A stretch of 64,000 bases of DNA from Methylocystaceae bacterium (GTDB taxonomy: Bacteria; Pseudomonadota; Alphaproteobacteria; Rhodospirillales; Terasakiellaceae), in contig JABXIG010000007.1 of assembly GCA_013373205.1 (NCBI GenBank), forward strand, positions 90,468-154,467. Direction: 5' to 3'. Shown here piece after piece: positions 57,844-64,000 of the stretch; position 1 is the first letter of the stretch; each line of letters opens with the position of its first letter. A program made the translations under genes and the position numbers. The notes under the pieces are model-generated. The model was not told the DNA's origin. It did not search any database and saw only the letters and a list, made by a program, of their open reading frames with translations.

Positions 57844-60029
57844 CAGCTTGCCCCTTCAGGTTTTGGTTTCGGCTTGGGTTTTGCAAACATTTTATCCAGA
57901 ACTTCATTTGGTTTGCCCAACATATCAATTTGACCTTCTTTCAGGACCATCAAACGGTCACACAAGCGCATGTGACTAGGCCGTTGGGTAATCATGATAA
58001 TGGTCTGGGTACCGCGCGCCCGTTCCAAGGCTTCAATAAAGGTTGCTTCGTCTTTTTCATCCATGGACCCGGCAGGTTCATCCAGAATCATAACCGGTGC
58101 CTTGCGCAAAAACGCACGACCCAAGGCAATTTTACGCAAGAAACTTTGCGGCACCTGTGTTTGCAAACCTTCTTTAAATTCTGTATCAAAACCTTCTGGC
58201 AGGGCTTCAATGGTGTCCAAAATCCCCGCCTGACGACAGGCTTTGCGCACTTGGGCAAAGGATACCGTTGGATCAGCCAACGTCAGGTTTTCATAAAGCG
58301 TACCGGGAAAAACATGGTTACTTTGCGGCACATAGGCAAGGGTCTGACGCAAGGTAATGGGGTGTAATTGGCGGATATCAATTTTATCCAGCGTCACGGC
58401 CCCAGCCTGTGGACGATACAACCCCAAAATCAATTTCGCCAGCGTCGTTTTACCCGAACCTGAATGGCCTGTAATCGCCAACATCTCACCAGCTTTGACC
58501 TTAAAGCTGACCCCAAGCATAGCCGGGTTAGCGTCCGACTTATAGCGCATACTCACCCGGTTAAATTCAATTGCCCCTTTATAATCCACAACTGTCTGCG
58601 GGGCATCACCGGGTTCCTGTTCCGGTGAGAAACGTAAAATGCTTTTTAACTGACGCATCCCATTTTGCATCTGTTCAATACGGTTTGAGACATTAAACAA
58701 TGCCTGTAAAGGCGAGAGAATACGCCAGACCAGCATCATGGTAGCAACCAAAGCGCCTAAGCTAATCGTCCCGTTCATCACCCCGTAAACGCCAAAGACC
58801 AATGTGGATACACCTGCAGCCATCATCAAGGTCTGGGCAATATTTTGCACATTGCCCTGAAGACGTGAAACCTGAAGGTTTTCCCACGCCGCATCCCCGG
58901 AAAGTTCGCGAAAACGTTTTTTCCAGCGATCTTCGGAACAACGCTGTTTCACCTGTCGCAACTGCCAAAGCATTTCCACAAGGAAACTATATCGCGCTGA
59001 CCTCACTTCCCCAGCGGCTTGGGAGCGTGCGCGGATTTCTGGCATAATGATCGCCCCCAAAATTGCATAAATCGCAGCAAGAATAAGCGGAACCGCCACC
59101 ATTGGTCCGGCAATAAATCCAATAACCGCAATGAAAAGCACCACAAAGGGCAAATCAAGGATTGTATTCGCCAACGTCCCGGAAAAAATCTCACGCAGCG
59201 ATTCAAAACTGCGAATACGTGAAACCTGCCCCCCAACAGGGGCGCGTTCAGTAAAGACCGGGGCGAGGTGAAGAATTTGTTCAAAAACTTTGGTACCGAC
59301 CAGATAATCAAACCGCGCCCCGATATAGGCCTGCTCTTTTGATCGGATCAAACGCAGGATCAATTCAAACCCCAAAGCAATGCTGACCCCACTCGCCACA
59401 TAATAAAGTGTCTCTTTTGATTCTTTCGCAATCACCTGATCATAAATCATCATAATTGCCAGCGGGATGGTCAGGGCCATCAGGTTGATAAAAAAACTGA
59501 TGGCAAAAGCTTTGCGGATTAATGGCTGGAACTGAAGATAAAGGTTTCTGAACCACAGCGCAGAACGATCCCCCTCGTCATTGGCTTCCCGGTCAATACG
59601 TTCCACAACAAAGAATGTGCCGCGCGAACGAATACTGGCAAGCGGCATGGACCCGCCTGAAACCGGATCAATGGCGTAGGCTTCATCATCCTGATCAATC
59701 ACAATGTAGATTTTTCCGCCACGGGTTTGGTAGATGCAGGGACACAGACGCAGGGATAATTTCTTTTTTGTACTTTTCAGTCGGACGGTACGAAAGCCAA
59801 GACGCGACATCATATCACGCAAATCATGAATCGTCAGATCAACCGCTTCATAAGGGATTGCATCAATAATGCGGTGTGCAGACCCTTTCCAGCCCATTTG
59901 TTCCAACAAGACCAAAAGGGCGGAAATCACAGGTTCTAGTTCTTCCACACCTGTCCGGTTAAAGGCAGCTTTGCGCCACAAACGAGCCAAGTTTTTTGGG
60001 GGCGGCTGATGAAGTACAACGCCTGTCAT
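57843..60029 (-). CDS. Type I secretion ABC permease/ATPase with N-terminal C39-like domain
   Basis: TM region, Walker A GHSGSGKTT, Walker B VMILDEP; N-terminus lacks a recognisable C39 catalytic Cys motif; start and stop overlap neighbours (ATGA). Confidence 0.92.
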   Translation of the reverse strand: MTGVVLHQPPPKNLARLWRKAAFNRTGVEELEPVISALLVLLEQMGWKGSAHRIIDAIPYEAVDLTIHDLRDMMSRLGFRTVRLKSTKKKLSLRLCPCIYQTRGGKIYIVIDQDDEAYAIDPVSGGSMPLASIRSRGTFFVVERIDREANDEGDRSALWFRNLYLQFQPLIRKAFAISFFINLMALTIPLAIMMIYDQVIAKESKETLYYVASGVSIALGFELILRLIRSKEQAYIGARFDYLVGTKVFEQILHLAPVFTERAPVGGQVSRIRSFESLREIFSGTLANTILDLPFVVLFIAVIGFIAGPMVAVPLILAAIYAILGAIIMPEIRARSQAAGEVRSARYSFLVEMLWQLRQVKQRCSEDRWKKRFRELSGDAAWENLQVSRLQGNVQNIAQTLMMAAGVSTLVFGVYGVMNGTISLGALVATMMLVWRILSPLQALFNVSNRIEQMQNGMRQLKSILRFSPEQEPGDAPQTVVDYKGAIEFNRVSMRYKSDANPAMLGVSFKVKAGEMLAITGHSGSGKTTLAKLILGLYRPQAGAVTLDKIDIRQLHPITLRQTLAYVPQSNHVFPGTLYENLTLADPTVSFAQVRKACRQAGILDTIEALPEGFDTEFKEGLQTQVPQSFLRKIALGRAFLRKAPVMILDEPAGSMDEKDEATFIEALERARGTQTIIMITQRPSHMRLCDRLMVLKEGQIDMLGKPNEVLDKMFAKPKPKPKPEGAS

Positions 60030-61792
60030 GCGCTTGTGCCTCCCTCAGTTTGTTTTGGGTTTTCTTCTTTTGGTGGCTCTGGCGCTTTTGGTTTTGCCGG
60101 GCCAAAACCTTCCCATTCTATCTGTTTCACAACCCCATGAGAGGCATCCAACACCCGATCTGCAATATTAATCAAGGATGGACGTTCCGTAATCATCAAG
60201 ACAGTAGACTTACCTTTCAACGTTTCCAGATATTCTCTCAAGCGTCTATCCGCATCCCCATCAAGGGCGGTGTTGGCTTCATCCAGTAACAGAATTTTGG
60301 GTTTATCGGCAAAGGTTAAGGTCAGGCTGACCATCTGTTGAACAGACCCGGACAAACCTTCTGAGGCAGACTCCCCAACAGGTGTTTCAAGCCCCTTGGG
60401 CATGGCGGCAATAATTTCGCTTAACCCCAGCTTATCGGCGATTTCAAGAGCAGCTGGCAAATGGTCACGGCTTCTGAACTTGGTCAAATTTTCCCGCAAA
60501 GTCCCACGGAATAACGGTGCATTTTGTCGCACATAGCCCATTTTCTGTCTTAATTTACGATAGCTGATATCGCGCGAGTCCACGCCATCAAATTTCATAG
60601 AACCTTCGGTGACAGGAATAAATCCGGCAATGGTTTCCAACAAAGCCGATTTACCACCACCAACTTGACCTAAAATGGCAATAATTTCCCCAGATTTGAA
60701 ATGTAAATCCAGGTCTTTAAAAATAGGAAAGCCTGTATTGCTTTGATAGATCGTCGCCTTTTCAAAACGGATATCGCCTGTAATTTCAGGTGTGTTGGCA
60801 ATATTTTCAGGTGAATTATTTTCCTGACGAATAGCCCCCAACGCATTTAAACGTTCATTTGACAACTTAAGGGAGCGATACTGCACCCACACACCGATCA
60901 TGCGGATCAAAGGCTGAATGGCACGTCCACCCAACAATGTGCAGGCCATTAAGGAACCACCTGTAAGATCACCATTAATGACAAAGATACTGCCCAACAA
61001 CGCAACAGATACCATGGCGAAGTTACTCAGGATCGCACCGACCGATTGTCCAAGTGAAGAATAAAAAACCAATTTTTCCATCACATAGGAAACAGGTGCA
61101 TGTAAATGCTGATAATGACGACACATCAACGCTTCCATACCCAGTCCCTTGACCGAGTGAATGCCGTTTAATACCTGAAAGATAAAGTTATAGCGATCAT
61201 CGTCCAGTTCGTTTCTTTGTCGAACAATCCGGTCCAGACAGATGCCCAACCAAATGGCAAAAAGCGCCGCAATCACACAAACCGCAATAGGTGCATAAAC
61301 TAAAGGCCCACCGATCAGAGCAATCAAACCAACAAACAAAAAGGCAAAAGGTAGTTCTGCATAACTAACGAGCCCTTGCCCGGATTGATGCTCACGCAAA
61401 GCCTCGATAGCGGAATAGCGTTCCATCTGAACGCCCGGGGGCGTGGTTTCAAAATCCTGCACTTCCGCACCCAAAAACTGATCACAGGCCCGAACCGAAG
61501 CGGCATGTTCAAACCGTGTTCCCGCCCATGTAGTTACATAAGTGCGCAAATACCGCAAGGCACCGTCCAGAAAGACAACACTGACCAACCCCAAAACCAT
61601 AAAAGTAAATGTATCTGTCGACTGGCTGGGAATAATCCGATCATAAACCTGCAAAACAACCAAAGGCAAAGCAAGAGTCAGCACGTTCAATGCAAAAGAC
61701 GCTAGAACCACATCCATGCGACTAAACACAACTCGTCTTAGCGGTCTGATAAACCGGATCTGCTTGTCTTTACGCGCCATCGGGCCATTCAA
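60026..61792 (-). CDS. Second type I secretion ABC permease/ATPase
   Basis: TM region (LALPLVVLQVYDRIIPSQSTDTFTFMVLG), Walker A GQVGGGKSALLE, Walker B ILLLDEANTALD. Confidence 0.92.
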   Translation of the reverse strand: MNGPMARKDKQIRFIRPLRRVVFSRMDVVLASFALNVLTLALPLVVLQVYDRIIPSQSTDTFTFMVLGLVSVVFLDGALRYLRTYVTTWAGTRFEHAASVRACDQFLGAEVQDFETTPPGVQMERYSAIEALREHQSGQGLVSYAELPFAFLFVGLIALIGGPLVYAPIAVCVIAALFAIWLGICLDRIVRQRNELDDDRYNFIFQVLNGIHSVKGLGMEALMCRHYQHLHAPVSYVMEKLVFYSSLGQSVGAILSNFAMVSVALLGSIFVINGDLTGGSLMACTLLGGRAIQPLIRMIGVWVQYRSLKLSNERLNALGAIRQENNSPENIANTPEITGDIRFEKATIYQSNTGFPIFKDLDLHFKSGEIIAILGQVGGGKSALLETIAGFIPVTEGSMKFDGVDSRDISYRKLRQKMGYVRQNAPLFRGTLRENLTKFRSRDHLPAALEIADKLGLSEIIAAMPKGLETPVGESASEGLSGSVQQMVSLTLTFADKPKILLLDEANTALDGDADRRLREYLETLKGKSTVLMITERPSLINIADRVLDASHGVVKQIEWEGFGPAKPKAPEPPKEENPKQTEGGTSA

Positions 61793-62452
61793 CTTTCATC
61801 ATCACCTCAACATGGCAGACCATCCCTACCCTGTTTTAGCTTTGGTCATTAACACACCAAACATAAGGTCAATTTGTTAAAAAATTGGAAAGATTGGCAA
61901 AAAACAGCCTCCTGAATAACACGTAAAAAGCCAACTTATGCATCCGACTTTCCCAGTATTAACAAAGAACTACACAGTTAGATTGATATTCGATTATCCC
62001 TCATATTTTATAGACCATAGATAGATAATTAAACTTGTCGCCACAAGGTAATAACAAGGCATATATGTATAAAATAAATAAATAGCCCTACAATCAATAT
62101 CTTGGGGATTTTAATATAATCTTTTAAAAAAGCAAAAATACCCTCCCTTCTTATACACGCTGTACACCCCCCTAATACTAAAGTTTTAAAGTTCTGTTAT
62201 AGCGATATTTTTTGCAGTTTCTCCGATTCGATTCTCTTTATCACACCTTCCTTTGAAGAGGATCAAAAATACGTACATATACCTAATACTTTTATTGAAA
62301 TTCTGTAAATAAGGTTAATTAAATAATTTTATATAGGGCCCCCTGCGCAATTCTAATCACTCGTTCAGACTATACATGGTAATTTTGAAGTAACTTCGTA
62401 AATCGGCACTTTTCCTTAAATGGGATGCCTGCAGCAGATGTGAGTGAATCAA

Positions 62453-64000
62453 ATGGCACAAAATCAAGGCACAAAAAGCAGCATTGAAATGTTCGACCTG
62501 GACAATATGGGCAACGAAGAAGGTTTGTCTGATCAAGTCTTTGTTATTAATGACTTTGAGATCGAACAAGAAAGCGACCTCACCCTGCAAGCGACTCACA
62601 TGGGCAGTGACAAAAGTAAAGCTATCCATGCAGAAGGCTACACTGGCGACGGTGCTGCTCAGTTCAAAGATAACTCGGCAGAGCTACAACGCCTGCATGT
62701 CAAAGTCCCTCAAGAAGATTTACAAGATGCAGCCGGCAATGATCAGATCGCCATCATCAAACTGGATCTGTCAGACTATGTCGAAGACGGCAGCCAACAA
62801 GCTGTAATAAAATCCCTGCCTGAAGGAACAAAAGTCTTCCCGACCGAAGACCCCGAAGTCGTGATCATTGCCATTGACCCACAGGAAGTAAACACCCTCA
62901 ACATCCAAATAGATGTGGTCGAGCTGCCCCAAACCGACGAAGCCCAAGCAACTGAAGAAAACACAACAACCATCATTACAGACCCCATCGTGGTTGAAAC
63001 ACCTGATGGCAACGTCGCACCGATTGTAAGCGAAGACACAAGCTTCACGATGAATGAAGATGGCACCATCACCATCACCGAAGAACAACTGCTGGCAAAT
63101 GCCTCTGATGCCAATGGTGACGAACTTTCTGTCGTGAACCTTACCATCAATGGTGAAGCGGTTGAACTGGATGATGATGGGTCCTTCACCTTTACACCTG
63201 ATGAAAACTTCAATGGTGAAATTGACCTGTCCTATCAAGTCAGTGATGGAACACTGAGCGTAGACGCTGGCGGCACAATCACTGTCGAAGCCGTCAATGA
63301 CGGACCTGATGTTTCGGGTGCAACAAGCTTTGATGCAAGTGAAGACAACTCCATCACGCTCACACAGGAAGACCTTCTTGCAAACGCAACGGACGTCGAA
63401 GGCGATGATCTCAGCGTTCTTAATCTTACGGCAGATACCGGCACGATCGTAGATAATGGTGATGGCAGCTGGACCTTCACGCCTGATGAAAATTTCAACG
63501 GTGATGTTAATTTGAGCTATGACGTCACGGATGGCACAGACACAACAGCCGCCGAAGGTGTGATCAGCGTTGAAGAAGTCAATGACGCCGCTGTCGTTGG
63601 CGATGATGTCGAATTTGACATCAATGAAGATGGCACAATCACTATTAGCGAAGATGACTTACTCGCCAACGCCTCAGATGTAGACGGCGATACCCTCTCC
63701 GTCGTCAACCTCAGTGTTGATGATGGGACCCTCACTGATAATGGCGACGGCACATGGACCTTCACCCCAGATGAAAACTTCAATGGCGAAGTTAATATTT
63801 CCTTCGATGTCTCAGACGGCACTGTAGAAACAGAAGCAGCCGGCACCATTGACGTCGCATCAGTAAATGACGGTCCGGTTGTCTCTGAAGAGACCAGCTT
63901 CACCATGAATGAAGATGGCACCATTACGCTGACAGAAGACCAGTTGCTGGCAAACGCGTCTGACGTGGACGGCGATGACCTGTCTGTCTCCAATGTTGCA
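62453..64000 (+). CDS. N-terminal part of a large tandem-95/cadherin-like repeat adhesin, truncated by the window end
   Basis: Open from ATG 62453 to the right edge; repeats of the type EDGTITITEEQLLANASDxxGDxLSVxNL...FTPDENFNGEIxLSYxVSDGT at about 285-bp spacing from 63028. Absent from the ORF track because no stop lies in the window. Confidence 0.9.
   Translation, partial: MAQNQGTKSSIEMFDLDNMGNEEGLSDQVFVINDFEIEQESDLTLQATHMGSDKSKAIHAEGYTGDGAAQFKDNSAELQRLHVKVPQEDLQDAAGNDQIAIIKLDLSDYVEDGSQQAVIKSLPEGTKVFPTEDPEVVIIAIDPQEVNTLNIQIDVVELPQTDEAQATEENTTTIITDPIVVETPDGNVAPIVSEDTSFTMNEDGTITITEEQLLANASDANGDELSVVNLTINGEAVELDDDGSFTFTPDENFNGEIDLSYQVSDGTLSVDAGGTITVEAVNDGPDVSGATSFDASEDNSITLTQEDLLANATDVEGDDLSVLNLTADTGTIVDNGDGSWTFTPDENFNGDVNLSYDVTDGTDTTAAEGVISVEEVNDAAVVGDDVEFDINEDGTITISEDDLLANASDVDGDTLSVVNLSVDDGTLTDNGDGTWTFTPDENFNGEVNISFDVSDGTVETEAAGTIDVASVNDGPVVSEETSFTMNEDGTITLTEDQLLANASDVDGDDLSVSNVA

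Noticed and set aside
62720-62745. DAAG motif in the adhesin N-terminus as a LapG cleavage site
   Set aside because: Preceding residue and context (LQDAAGNDQ) do not match the usual [T/P/A]AAG retention-module setting and no LapD/LapG genes are in the window
62771-63993. Minus-strand Ser/Val-rich ORFs (62771-63238, 62776-63213, 63235-63498, 63517-63993)
   Set aside because: Antisense to the acidic tandem-repeat adhesin; the repeated Ser-rich pattern is the complement of the repeats
63028-64000. Regularly spaced repeats as possible CRISPR
   Set aside because: Unit about 285 bp, in frame, protein-level conservation; these are domain repeats
1-64000. tRNA, rRNA, transposase, integrase, phage or restriction/defence genes
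   Set aside because: None recognised in the ORF translations or by eye; tRNA absence is not certain without tRNAscan-SE

Overview
The window is chromosomal DNA of moderate GC, densely coding on both strands. Protein content looks like an alphaproteobacterium (DUF1244, DUF3572, DUF2336, NadQ-like regulator, fused indolepyruvate oxidoreductase); I cannot name the species. Main blocks: (1) a NAD de novo synthesis operon nadABC with a Nudix-like NadQ/NrtR-type regulator; (2) a hybrid histidine kinase plus REC-PAS-LuxR regulator, with an S41 protease and, between protease and kinase, a tandem pair of near-identical structured elements ending in intrinsic terminators (candidate sRNAs); (3) TSUP and Na/Pi transporters; (4) a likely tungsten AOR / ferredoxin / FAD-FeS dehydrogenase group; (5) a large FecR-domain, coiled-coil, cadherin-like surface/secreted protein followed by c-di-GMP signalling genes; (6) a periplasmic binding protein translationally coupled to a TorS-like kinase; (7) pepF, acyl-CoA synthetase, GAF-HD-GYP, fused IOR, pyk; (8) ppk-ppx-sixA-rnd; (9) an orphan tupA-like tungstate-binding gene with palindromes upstream; (10) a type I secretion operon (two ABC half-transporters with degenerate NBD motifs, HlyD, DUF2336-REC, ModE-like) divergent from a tandem-95-repeat adhesin that runs off the window end. 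No rRNA, tRNA, CRISPR, transposase or phage genes were recognised. All product calls are from reading the translations; no database search was run.
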